A stretch of DNA of 64,000 nucleotides from Erigeron canadensis (Eukaryota; Streptophyta; Magnoliopsida; Asterales; Asteraceae): NCBI RefSeq assembly GCF_010389155.1, contig NC_057762.1, positions 28,332,055 through 28,396,054 on the forward strand, in the 5' to 3' direction. Shown here one piece after another: positions 46,247 through 56,815 of this stretch. The notes beneath the pieces are model-generated. The model was not told the DNA's origin. It worked only from the letters and a program-made list of their open reading frames with translations, and did not search any database. The position numbers and the translations under genes are program-made. Each line of letters opens with the position of its first letter. Position 1 is the stretch's first letter.

Positions 46247-47333
46247 CTACTTTAACCTTAATGGTGTCTCGGCCAAGATAAAGCTTGAAAAGTCATCATA
46301 GTCCATGTTCATATAGGACATTCTTGGGGAATTTGGGCTACCAAAGTTTGGGGAACTTAGCCCACCACGAGGTCGATATTCTGTTATCGGCTCAGTTATC
46401 TCCTCAATCTCAAAGAGGTCGTAGAGATTTTCATCCTGCATATAATTCAGAAAGAAAATCATTTTAAATAGATCCAAACTAAAGAAACACAGGAACTTAT
46501 ATATCATCATATCATCAAAGCATACCTTTGGATTGTATGTCAATGGAGGCTGAACACAAGTATCTGTGATATAACAATTGAGATGGGTGAGTTATTGCCA
46601 AATAAAACAGAAAAACATATAACGGAATAAAGCCATAAAACTGAATGATAAATGAGATACCTCTACTATCTAGCCCAACAGCTTTCAAGAACTCATCCAA
46701 GTCCAGAGCTTTATTCCGTGACTTGATACATTCATCATGATTGTGCAAAAAGCCTTCTTCTGCAATGGAGAAGGAGAAGTCCTCATCTTCAGCAACAGTT
46801 ATCAACTGCTTTCCTTGAATCTTCTTCTTAACACTCTTCTGCTGCTGCTGCTGCTGAGCAAATGGTTTCACCCCGTTTGTAAGATCACCAAGCGCTTTTC
46901 TTCCACTAACTTTGCCTTTTCCCCCAACAGAAGCCTGAGCCTTCTTCGCTACACCAAAATCTTCCCCAATCGGAATCACATTATTGACATTGTGTTTTCT
47001 TGACGCCTGCAGTGCAGATGGCTTCCCTGAGTTTGATATATCGTTAAGCACTTTCCTTGTTCCAAAACCTCCTTTCTTCTTATGAACAGTAGACCCAATG
47101 GTCTTCATTCCTGAACAAAGAAAACAATACTTAACTCCAACCACAAATAATACAAACATGGTGATAAAATTTTACCCCTTTCGCTAAATTAATATATATC
47201 TAAGGAAAGATGCAATACACTAAAAAACGGTAATAAGATCGTAAATCTTTCAATAAAAAGGTAGTGACATACCACCATCAAATTGAATACTAAAGTTCTG
47301 GTCTTGAGTCATACGGCTAGAGTGCAACGCCAT
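46247..47333 (-). CDS. PATRONUS/securin-like protein, right copy
   Basis: Exons 47333-47273, 47110-46661, 46563-46526 and 46435-46247 give 245 residues with the same exon phases as the left copy at 19,021-20,098. The first destruction box reads RKVLNDISN, so RxxL is kept; the second RKALGDLTN is unchanged. One glutamine codon is lost in the CAG run. The stop differs: where the left copy has TGA after ETP, this copy has TTA and continues four more residues (LRLK) to a TAG. Many substitutions are conservative and the frame is intact, so both copies may be working genes. The family call carries the same caveat as for the left copy. Confidence 0.65.
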
Positions 47334-48897
47334 TTATTGAAATCGATAAAATCCTCTGGAGTCTGTACATAGAGCAAGAAACAAAATTTAAACATTGAAT
47401 TTTAGAAAAAATATTTAAAAAAACAAAAAAACAAAAGGGGTCCTAAATTAACGACAAAATTAACGAAAATTGCTACGAAAGAAAATAATATCGACAGGAG
47501 ATGACCAACAGATTTTTCAAGAAACAAGTAAAAATAAACTATACATATGATTATAAAATAATAACATATCACATATGATTGAACAAATAAATTAGGGTTA
47601 CAGTAAATAAGAAGAATACTTACAAAAAATTGTATTAACAACAAAAGTAACGAAATTTGGTAAACGTAACAAACTAATATCGACACGAGATGACCAGCAG
47701 ATTTTTCAAGAAACCGGTAAATATAAACTATACATATAATTGAACAAATAAATTAGGGTTACACTAAATAAGACGAATACTTACAAAGAATTGTATCGAT
47801 CTATCAGAATACTTGAGAGCAGTGCAATCGGATTGATTAATTTCCTGTACAATGAAAGGAGAATGAGAATAAAAACTTATGATGATTGGATAAATTAGGG
47901 GGAAGAAGAAGAATACTTACAAACAAATGTATGTATGCTGATTGAATTGTGTTTAATTTCTGATTGTACAATTTTATTTTTCTTAAACTGATTTTGATTT
48001 GAAACCCTAGAATTATCAGAGTGTTTTAGTCTTTAAAAGGGGGGAAGAAAACTATTTGCAACGGTCATATTAGTTTGTGCTGTTTTACATTTTTGCCCTT
48101 GTATTTGTAGTTATAATTTCTTTTCGTAAACGTTTTTCATCTCAAGTTCTCTTGTCATTTAAAACATGGGGTCTAAAATAAATAATTTTTCTTTGATGAA
48201 TTACAAGCGATACATTTTAACCGTAATAATTGAAGAGATAATTTCATATATACCCTCATTAAAATACATAAATATCACATATGCACAAATCAGATTTAAT
48301 ATATCACATATCCCCACTTTAATATCAAAATATCATATCTCCCCAAATCTCCATTTTAATCAAAATTAAATCCCAAATTTCATTAACTATTTAGATAATG
48401 ACCACAATACCCTTTAAACTAAAAAACCATAACTATATTTCTTTCATTGATTCTGCACGGAATGTAAATAACAAGACCAAATGTTACCTGCAAGTTGCCA
48501 AAAGTTCCACCATTGACACATATTCATGCTTTTTAGTGATTGCAATTGCTTCATTAATGTCCCTCCAAGAAACTATCACTTTTAATATCAATATGCATTA
48601 TTCTAGACATGTGTATAGAATACATATACTATTCACCTTGTATTATTCAATACACATACATGAGATGATCAGCCCATGTAACCAAAAAGAAAACATAAAC
48701 AGAGATTGGTGAGAACCTATATCCAAACCAGCTAGTATGCTAAAAAACAACTATAAGAGAAACTATTGAAAACCACTTCTTTCTTTATCAGGAACTTTTG
48801 ATGTGAATTCTTGGCTAACCGAAAGAATCCTTCGTAATTCAACTTGAACTTGTACTTGGATGATATTTGCCTAAATTTATAATCAAGCAGACAAATA
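47334..48897 (-). promoter_or_regulatory. 5' leader and promoter of the right PATRONUS-like gene
   Basis: Conserved with the left copy up to about 48,185: repeated AATACTTACAAA donor-type blocks near 47,620, 47,780 and 47,915 mark noncoding exon ends. A block near 47,455-47,530 is partially repeated at 47,655-47,720 (ATATCGACASGAGATGACCA). Beyond 48,190 the sequence has no counterpart in the left copy. Confidence 0.5.
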
Positions 48898-48909
48898 TAT
48901 TTACAAATC

Positions 48910-51299
48910 GCTGCTTGGGGAAGTTAATGCAACTTTAGTAGCCTTAACTCCTAAGATTACTACCCCTAATAAGGTGTCAGATTTTAGACCTATAGCTTGT
49001 TGCAATGTTATCTACAAATGCATAAGTAAGATTCTAACTAAAAGAATTCAGAATGTGCTTGGAAAGATTGTTCATATTAATCAAAGTGCATTTGTGCTTG
49101 GAAGACACATTCAAGATAACATTTTGATTGCACAAGAATTGTTGAGGGGGTATAACAGGAAGTATAGACCAAGGAGATGTGTTATGCAAATTGATATACA
49201 AAAAGCATATGACACTGTAAGTTGGAGTTTTTTAAGGGATATTTTAGAGAAGTTTGGGTTCCACAAGAGGATGGTGCATTGGATTATGACTTGTGTCACT
49301 TCTACAAAATTCTCTGTTTGTATTAATGGGGAAATTCATGGATATTTTAAAGGAGGAAGAGGATTAAGGCAGGGAGACCCAATTTCCCCTTATTTGTTTA
49401 CACTAGTGATGGAAGTCTTAAATCTTATCATGTGTAAAAATATTGGAGATTCTAAGGAATTCAAGTATCATTTTGGGTGTAAGGAGTTGCAGCTTACTCA
49501 TATGTGCTTTGCTGATGATTTGTTAGTTTTGTGTAAAGGGGATGTTGCTTCTGTTAAGGTAGTTAAGCAAAGTCTGGATGATTTCTCCAAGGTTTCTGGT
49601 TTAATTCCTAACTTGGGTAAAAGTGTTATATTTTTTGGAAGCATGGCTGAAAAGGATAAAGCTGAGATTTTACAAATTATGCCTTTTAAATGTGGGAAAC
49701 TTCCTGTTAGATATTTGGGGGTGCCATTACTTGCTAAGAAATTGAGTGTTGCAGACTGTAGAATTCTCATTGATAGAATTAAGAGTAGAATTGATTGCTG
49801 GAGGAATAAAACTTTATCCTATGCTGGTAGAATTCAATTGATATCTTCAGTTTTAGCCTCAATGCAAGTTTATTGGGCTTCAGTGTACATGATACCTAAT
49901 ACTGTGATCAAAGAAATTGAGAAAGTTTTCAAGAGTTTTCTATGGAATTCTGGGGAATCTGCTAAAGGTAAAGCTAGAGTGGCTTGGAAAAATGTGTGTA
50001 AACATAAAGATCAAGGTGGTTTGGGTTTAAAGGATATGCATCTGTGGAATGAAATTTTATTGCTGAAACAGTTTTAGAAAATAGTGGAGAATAAAGACTC
50101 ACTTTGGGCTAAATGGGTTAATGTGGTAAAATTAAAAAATTCTAATGTTTGGGTTGTTTCAGTTGATAAACAGGATAGTTGGGGATGGAAAGTAATGATG
50201 GATTTAAGAGATAAAATTAGAGGTTTTGTTAGATATGAAGTTGGAAATGGTAGGAGAATTTCTTTGTGGTATGATAGGTGGTGTACAGTTGGTCCTTTGT
50301 GTGATCAAATTACAAGAAGAACTATTTTTGAAGGTAAATTTAGAGATAATATGACAGTTGCAGATATGATTATTGATGGTAAATGGAGGTGGCCAGAGGA
50401 TTGGTTAAATAAATATGAGTTCTTGAGAGATATTGAGGTTCCAAATTTGCAGGAAAGCAGGGAAGATAGGGTAAAATGGCTCACTAAACAGAATTCTTTG
50501 GTGCAGTTCAGTACAAATCAAGTTTGGAAAGATTTGAGACCTGATTGGGAAAAGGTAGTTTGGAAGAATGTTGTTTGGTTTAGTCATATGGTGCCAAGAC
50601 ATGCATTTATCTTGTGGTTGGCAGTTCAGAGAAAGTTGATTACTCAAGATAGAATAATGAAATGGCAGACTAATGGGGATTTTACATGTCCTCTGTGTCA
50701 AAGAGGAGTTGATAGTCATGAACACTTGTTCTTCCAATGTGAGTATGCAATGAAGGTGTGGAAGAATATTACAGATAACTCTCCTATATTAAGTGGCAGT
50801 ATAGGGATGTTTGATGTAATTGAGAAAATTGCAGCAATGAAAACCCAGAATAATCTTGCAGTTGTTGTTAGTAAATTGGTCCTAGCTGCATCTGTCTATT
50901 TTGTGTGGCAGGAAAGGAATTTGAGAAACTTTAAGAAGGAAGAGAGAAGTGTAGAAACTTTGTGCAGAATAATAAAGGATAATGTAAGGCATAAAATGAT
51001 GTCAATTAGTGTTAAAAACACTATGAAGGTGAGTAGTATTGCTGAAAGATGGAACTTGAGATGGAGTAATAACTCTCTGGTTGCTATTGAAGATTAAAGG
51101 TTTGTTTGTTAGCTTTATGCAGAGGTTCTACATTAATGTATGTGAATGAGAATAGAGAGCGGTGAAAGATGACGCTTCTTGGTCTCATTCTAGTAATAAC
51201 TTTTGGTTTTGATATTGTTTAGATGAATTCATGTTTTTTTATTTGTACAGTTGTAATTGTAATATTTGTGTATATTAATGAGAAATTCACCTTTAAAGT
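48910..51299 (+). mobile_element. 5'-truncated L1-type LINE with 12-bp target duplication
   Basis: Reverse transcriptase motifs are clear: SDFRPIACCNVIYK, DIQKAYDTVSW, RGLRQGDPISPYLF and CFADDLLVL. The zf-RVT end follows with WFSHMVPRHAFILWL and CPLC...HLFFQC. Endonuclease and ORF1 are missing, so the copy is 5'-truncated. A single in-frame TAG (50,075-50,077) separates two otherwise continuous frames (48,974-50,074 and 50,078-51,094). Perfect 12-base duplications TATTTACAAATC flank it (48,898-48,909 and 51,300-51,311). The 3' end, AATGAGAAATTCACC plus a few bases, has no poly-A tail. It sits in the right duplicate; the left lacks it. Confidence 0.9.
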
Positions 51300-51311
51300 T
51301 ATTTACAAATC

Positions 51312-51699
51312 ACTCAAAGATAAAAGACAACTTTTAGGGGTCTAAAAATCAATTAAGTTTCCTTTACTTGTAAATTTTTTTATTTTATTACTGATTTTTA
51401 ATTCAAGCTGATAATGGTTAATCTTGTGGGTTTAGTTGTGGATTCTTACAATTACTATTAAATAGGATTTGATTTATCTCTCTATCTTTAAGTCATTATA
51501 TATAATAACTACAATTAAAAATGATGACATAAGACTAGGTGAAATTAACCATTACTTGGCATTATTGGAAAAAATTTTAATGTCATTTTATTAATATTCC
51601 AGGAAGATGGTTCGGACGAAGGGTGTACATATCACCATGTCAGAATCTTGTATGTCAAAATTTGACATGATGGTAGCCAATAATTTTACATTACATTTG
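51312..51699. other. Right end of the segmental duplication and following DNA
   Basis: Homology with the left copy runs to about 51,440 (TTTTTAATTCAAGCTGATAA near 51,390). After that nothing in the window matches and no gene is seen. Confidence 0.6.
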
Positions 51700-52000
51700 T
51701 TGAAAGCAAATCGAAATCAATTTCAAGCCGAGTCAAGTTAATAAATGGATAGGGCCTCATGACTTCAATTAATTTCTTTTTATTATAAACAATGAGTTTC
51801 ATTCTGAATTTGAATGATTATCTGATCAAATTAGAAATTAAAAAAAAAAAGATTAGCATTCGATTCGGAATCCTATGGAAAAAATATTCTTGATTGAGTT
51901 AGGATAGGATCATAAGAGTAAATTAGTTTTTCATTAAAAGAAAAAATGTCGCTCATGGAAAGAAGGGATAGAAAGTGATCTTTTTATTATCTTTTTATCT
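51700..52000. other. Candidate nuclear copy of plastid DNA (NUPT)
   Basis: The stretch with AATTTCAAGCCGAGTCAAG-type sequence, TAATAAATGGATAGGGCCTC, TTTTTATTATAAACAATGAG and TTCATTCTGAATTTGAATGA reads like plastid noncoding DNA, probably from the trnK/matK neighbourhood. This is recalled, not searched. It has decayed and carries no gene. Confidence 0.45.
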
Positions 52001-52557
52001 TGTTATTTTCATTTTTAATTTTTTAATTATTATATTTTTTTTAATAAAAAAACCCCAATAAACCTAAAGGTGATGCCTCTATCAATCTTTTTTTATCGTC
52101 ATCTCCAATCATCAACATCACCATCTCCATTCACCACCACCAATTTTTAGGACGTAGCCGTACGGCTAAGTCCGGGGTCCGTACATTGCATTGTTTTGTT
52201 AACATATGTTATTAATGACAGTGATTTTGATATATACAGTTGCATTGTTTTTTAGTATTACAATTGTAAAAAGAGATTTTATATATAGTCTATACAATTG
52301 TAATTGTAAATATTGCCGTATAACATAACCGCCTTAAATGTCATGTACCAATGGGAATTTTGTGCTGATGATGACGATGCCGTTTTAATCAGATCCAAAC
52401 AATGTAAAACCTTCGGAAAAAATCAGCATATGGTGATATGAATAATGAACACACAAGTGCATAATATCTCATTTAAATAAAGCCCCGCCAGTAGATGAGG
52501 AAAAAAAACATAAAAGATATACTAGTAGTACAAGGTAAAGATCTAGAAGAGATCCTA
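52001..52557. other. Intergenic, 3' of the F-box gene
   Basis: No feature recognised apart from AT-rich sequence and a CACCATC-rich patch. Confidence 0.4.
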
Positions 52558-53644
52558 TCAAACCCGGCATAAATTCATAGGAGATATGAGACTCTCTTTG
52601 TATATGATGCCCCTTAACAAACGGGAGGATCTCTTTAACAGTTTATAGGACTGTTTTGATGTATCAAAAATCACTTGTCCTGCACGATCCTTCTTCACCA
52701 GATGCATTATAACTTTTCCATCCTCGGTAATTTCAATGTCTTTGGAAAAAGACCACTCAGGTTCCAAAGCTAATGTGTATGAATATGTTTTCGACCATAA
52801 GTTATCAACACCTTGTTCATTCTTTACCCACATGTCAAACTTAAGAGCGTCGACAGTGTTCGTGATCATCCATAGGCATCCATGACACGTACCCAGATGA
52901 TTACGTTGATTGATAGCCGAATCGGGTAGATGCATCTCTGAAAATTCCATCTTGTCGACATTAAGTGCCATGATCTTCAAAGGACCCATCCAATACAAAT
53001 ATCCTTTAAGAAAAGTGCCTACAAATGCATCAATCTGAGCACCTTGAATGAGTTCTTGCTGGCTCCATGAACGTGTTTTCAGATTGAATACATCACAAGT
53101 ATGGTAACTTCTCTTAGAATCGTTGTAGTTTCTAAACCTAATAAATTTCAGCTCATCTGGGGTGGCACCATAACCAAATCCGTATGCATGGCTTCCAGCA
53201 GGTAAAGGGGCATATGGATCCAGAAATATCTCATATACACGGGTAAAAGGATTGTAAAGGATCATACGCTCATCCACAAAGCCCATCCCTTCCGAATCCC
53301 ACGTATAATCCTCAACCGTCAACAGGATAACTCCATTGAATGTGCCGACAATTAATTGTTACAAATCTATCGCCCCAGTTTTCCATAGGGGGAATATTGT
53401 TGAACATGGAAAAATCTGAACTTGTAACTGATCCATTACTTTTGACGAATATATGAATATGAGAATCTGACCTGATACGGCGTAGAAAGAACCTTGATGA
53501 TGATCTTGACATCATAAAAGAAGGAGCTGAAATCAGACGATTCCAATGTGTAGATACACATCTAGACTGCCCCATTGGCTTGGCAGGTAGTCGGGAAAAG
53601 ATATTGCAAAGAATTTCATCAGGTATATGATCAAAGCCAGCCAT
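52558..53644 (-). pseudogene. F-box protein gene with one frameshift
   Basis: The minus-strand start at 53,644 gives a canonical F-box (IPDEILCNIFSRLPAKP...CVSTHWNRLISAPSF) at about residues 7-45. This would bind SKP1 and recruit targets to an SCF ubiquitin ligase. The frame stops at 53,312. The next frame carries GTFNGVILLTVEDYTW, LYNPFTRVYEIF and the rest of an FBA-type substrate-binding domain to 52,558. Continuity demands a single indel near 53,338-53,350, within the ATTAATTGTCGG region. With it repaired the product would be about 360 residues, normal for this family. A recent pseudogene, a sequencing error or an unannotated intron are the options; the first two are likelier. Confidence 0.8.
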
Positions 53645-54575
53645 CTTATGTTGATGTCGACTTCTCCCAACAACAAATCTGCTTCGGATTTCTTGTCGTC
53701 AAGTTACTTATCTATCCTTTTAACCTGACAAATATAGTTGATAATAGATTACTAACTAATTTCACATTAAGTATTTGGAAATAAGTTTGATAATATAAAT
53801 GGATGTTGGTGACTATTAACACATAAGTTGATGTATCTATACATAAAAATGAAGAAAAATAGTCAAATAGACGGTTTCAAGTGAGTCGACATAGCTGCTA
53901 CTAGTATATATGCACATAATATATGTGATAAATCCCTCCCATGCTTGAACAGGCTATTATCATATTTTTATCTTCTAAATCTGTAACAATTTGATGCATT
54001 CTTAAAACGGGGAATTTTGACTTTCATAGTAGTAAATATGAAAAAAACTCACATTAATCAAATACAAAATCATGATTAAACATTAAATTGTGGAATATTT
54101 ATAAAATTATCAAGTGCATATAATTTACTGATCACTGGCCACTTGTTATTTGGTATTCTACTTCAATTATTGGTTTATCTCACCCAGTAAAAAAAACATT
54201 GGGAAGTTCAAAATTTACCAGCTTGAATTCTACTGTTACGGTTCAATTTAGTATTTTTCATGTATGTTTTGTTTTATTAAAGTAGAATTCAATTATACAT
54301 GTATATATATTATGCGCACATATATTCAAAACCAGAGGGAAAGAACAAAAAAGGATCACACCGCGTGGAAAAGAGGGACTGAAAAAGAAGATACAGGTCT
54401 TCAGATCAATTTGGTACATTTTTCAATCAGGAACAGAGAAATTACGGTTGCCGGAGTGCGATGTGAATCCGGGAAAGGGAACAGAAAGAGGGATTAGGTC
54501 GAGGAAGTTTGGGCCTTCAAATTAGGTCAGTTTGGGCTTTTCAGATTTCTAAAATTTCATATAAATTTTTTTTTT
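53645..54575. other. Intergenic upstream of the F-box gene
   Basis: No gene recognised. The minus-strand promoter of the F-box gene should lie in the first few hundred bases. Confidence 0.4.
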
Positions 54576-54905
54576 AATATAAATTTTTTTTAAGGTGAAT
54601 TCCGATTGAAACTTCGTGTCGCGATACGATAATAAAATGTTTAGCATACGTTGTCTTAACTGGGCCCGTGTTAGAAGGCTCTCTCTCGAAGAATTATCTA
54701 TTTTAAATACCCGATGGGAAAAAAATCCTCTACTAATCCGTCCGAAGACACGACGATTAATTGGGTAAACCTTGCCCCTCACACTTGAACCTGAGTATAC
54801 TCAAGTCAAGACCTCATAAAGAGACTTCCTTTATCATCCCTAAAACTTGAACACAAGACCTTATGAATGAGGGTGACCTTTCAACCACTGAGCTAATGGC
54901 CAAAT
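54576..54905 (-). mobile_element. SINE, minus orientation
   Basis: On the minus strand the head TTAGCTCAGTGGTTGAAAGG (A-box) and GTGTTCAAG (B-box) form a tRNA-like promoter near 54,840-54,900. A body of about 280 bp ends in an A-rich run (TTAAAAAAAATT) near 54,580. Target duplications were not resolved. Confidence 0.65.
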
Positions 54906-55312
54906 TTGATACATATTAAAAAACGAGATATGTAGCCGAATGTTGCTCCGGAAGACATTAGGTTTGTTAATTATTTAAAAAAAGTATATATTATTTAACG
55001 GTTAGACTCGAAAACCTATGAATCTGATTTATCAAAACTGAAAAGCATGAAAAATTGTATTGGCCGTCAAAATATGGTGACCCGCTGTAAATTTACGGTG
55101 TGGGCTGTAAACTTTGGCCGTAATTGCTACTGAAAAACTTTTTTCTCTTGTTTTAAAATGCAAGAAAATAAAATGGGCCGTAAATTTACGGCTAGGGTCG
55201 TAAATTTACGGTCCCATCATCAAATTTCATTTTTATACATTTTAACTCGTAGCACTTTATTTGGACCAAAATTCGACTTTAATCAACCAAATTTTGCTAA
55301 TTAACATAACAT
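54906..55312. other. Intergenic with short GTAAATTTAC palindromes
   Basis: GTAAATTTAC occurs three times between 55,080 and 55,220, with related CCGTAATTG and CTGTAAAC forms. No gene is present. Confidence 0.45.
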
Positions 55313-55317
55313 ACTAT

Positions 55318-55782
55318 TGTTGGAACCACGTTAGTGTGACCGTCACTGATCATGTGTCATTCCTGATATGATAATTGACGATAATGAAATCCCTATGTCT
55401 AAGTAAATATTCGATGGACGTATTTACTCTTAAAGACATATTATAGGGTTTCCCATTAGGTAATTGGACTTGAGAGGACTAATGAGGCACGAATTAAACA
55501 CCAGAGGGACTTAATATGAAAAATACTCTCCTTATATATATAGAGAGTAATTAACCTTAATTTAAGGTTAATCACAAAAAAAATTCACAGCCTCCAAAAA
55601 ATCATAAAATTCGTCCATCTTCTCTGTTGAATTCATTAGAACCGAATTCATCACTCCATCCTAAATCAATCATCTTATTTGGGAACCCGAAATCAATGGC
55701 AAATATGTTTAATGCCTTTACAGGTTCCTCTGGATCTCACGGTACGTGTATATTACGAATTGAATCATGTTATATTACAACA
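55318..55782 (+). repeat. 5' LTR of the copia element
   Basis: A TATA-like CTTATATATATAG lies at about 55,531-55,543, so transcription would start near 55,565. Downstream, still in the LTR, are the putative gag start codon (55,696) and a splice donor (CACG/GTACGT at 55,741/55,742). Confidence 0.9.
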
Positions 55783-55784
55783 TG

Positions 55785-55796
55785 TGGTATCAGAGC
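55785..55796 (+). other. Primer-binding site, initiator tRNA-Met
   Basis: TGGTATCAGAGC begins two bases after the LTR end and is complementary to the 3' end of initiator methionine tRNA, the standard copia primer. Confidence 0.95.
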
Positions 55797-55864
55797 GGGT
55801 TGCGAAGCTATCCCATGATTTGATTCGTTTTCGTACCCTAATTCGCGAACTGAAGAAAGCAGAA

Positions 55865-56295
55865 GCTTAAATTCGTATGCTTCTTACGAACTCTAAGTTC
55901 GTAAACAAAATCACTAAGTTCGTAAGAACACTCTAAGTTTGTAAGGCTTATATGTGTACAGAACAGAACTTCTGCTCATCTTCGCACTTACTTCCTCACG
56001 AACTTACCTTATGTTCGTAAGCTATCTTCGTTGCTTATGTTCGTAAGCTATCTTCGTTGCTTATGTTCGTAAGCTATCTTCGTTTGTTATTTACGAAGAT
56101 AGTTAACTACTTACGAAGTTAATCACTATTTACGAAGATAGTTAACAACTTACGAAGATAGTCAACTACTTACGAATTTAATCACTATTTACGAAGATAG
56201 TTAACAACTTACGAAGATAGTCAACTACTTACGAATTTAATCACTACTTACGAAGTTAATCCTTACTACGAACTTAGCTATCTTCGTACTGTGCT
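55865..56295 (+). repeat. Inverted array of TTCGTAA/TTACGAA motifs in the copia leader
   Basis: The first part has three 26-base units containing TATGTTCGTAAGCTATCTTCG (about 56,010-56,090). The second part has longer units with TTTACGAAGATAGTTAAC and ACTTACGAATTTAATCAC (56,090-56,260). The halves are largely reverse complements, so the leader RNA could form a long hairpin. The array lies wholly within the predicted gag intron. Confidence 0.8.
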
Positions 56296-56431
56296 TATTT
56301 TCATGGATTACTGATTAACTTAGTTGATTATCATGTTCGTGCTTACTGGTTTTACCTTATAATTTCGATGGCTAAATTTGTCTCTTATTTTCGAAAATAA
56401 TTTTTTCTGAGGCATTTTTACCATAGCAGCA

Positions 56432-56522
56432 CGGCCCCAGCCAGGGGCTCTGCCCCTTGGACCCCGCCAGGGGCTGCCGCCCCTTGGACCCCGCTCCCAG
56501 GGGCGCTGCCCCCGGACCCCCG
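56432..56522 (+). repeat. GC-rich hairpin module in the copia leader
   Basis: CCAGGGGCTCTGCCCCTTGG and two variants follow each other, each a short stem-loop. The same module occurs in the otherwise unrelated solo LTR at 20,505-20,560, in the opposite orientation relative to the element's own direction. Confidence 0.7.
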
Positions 56523-56564
56523 TAGTGTGTGGGGGCTTCACACAAATGTACATGGTTTCATCAT

Positions 56565-56815
56565 CTGTGCCCAAAGGTCAGATGTGATTCTCATGGTGTG
56601 TTCTTTTCCTTTTAGATAATGAACACTAAGTATATTGATTCTGCCCAAAGGTGATTAAATATACTCTGTGTGCTGAAAGGAACATTTTTCATAAATAAGA
56701 TACACGATTCTTAATTTTGTGCCCAAAGGTCAAAAGATAAGCGTTGTGACGCATGAACCTAATGCTCATGTGTACTTAGATATTAGTTACTTTTGCCCAA
56801 AGGTGATGTAAATCT
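56565..56815 (+). repeat. Four GCCCAAAGGT repeats in the copia leader
   Basis: GCCCAAAGGT recurs four times at roughly 70-80 base spacing (near 56,569, 56,643, 56,722 and 56,795), each followed by CA or GAT and AT-rich sequence. It lies within the predicted gag intron. Its function is unknown; packaging or dimerisation are possibilities. Confidence 0.7.

Noticed and set aside
48974..50077. Host reverse-transcriptase gene
   Set aside because: The target duplications, 5' truncation and zf-RVT ending identify it as a LINE insertion.
55865..56295. CRISPR-like repeat array
   Set aside because: Repeats are irregular, inverted and within a retrotransposon leader of a plant genome. They have no spacer pattern.
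56320..56574. 84-codon minus-strand open frame rich in Gly, Arg and Pro
   Set aside because: It is a translation of the GC-rich hairpin repeats in the copia leader.
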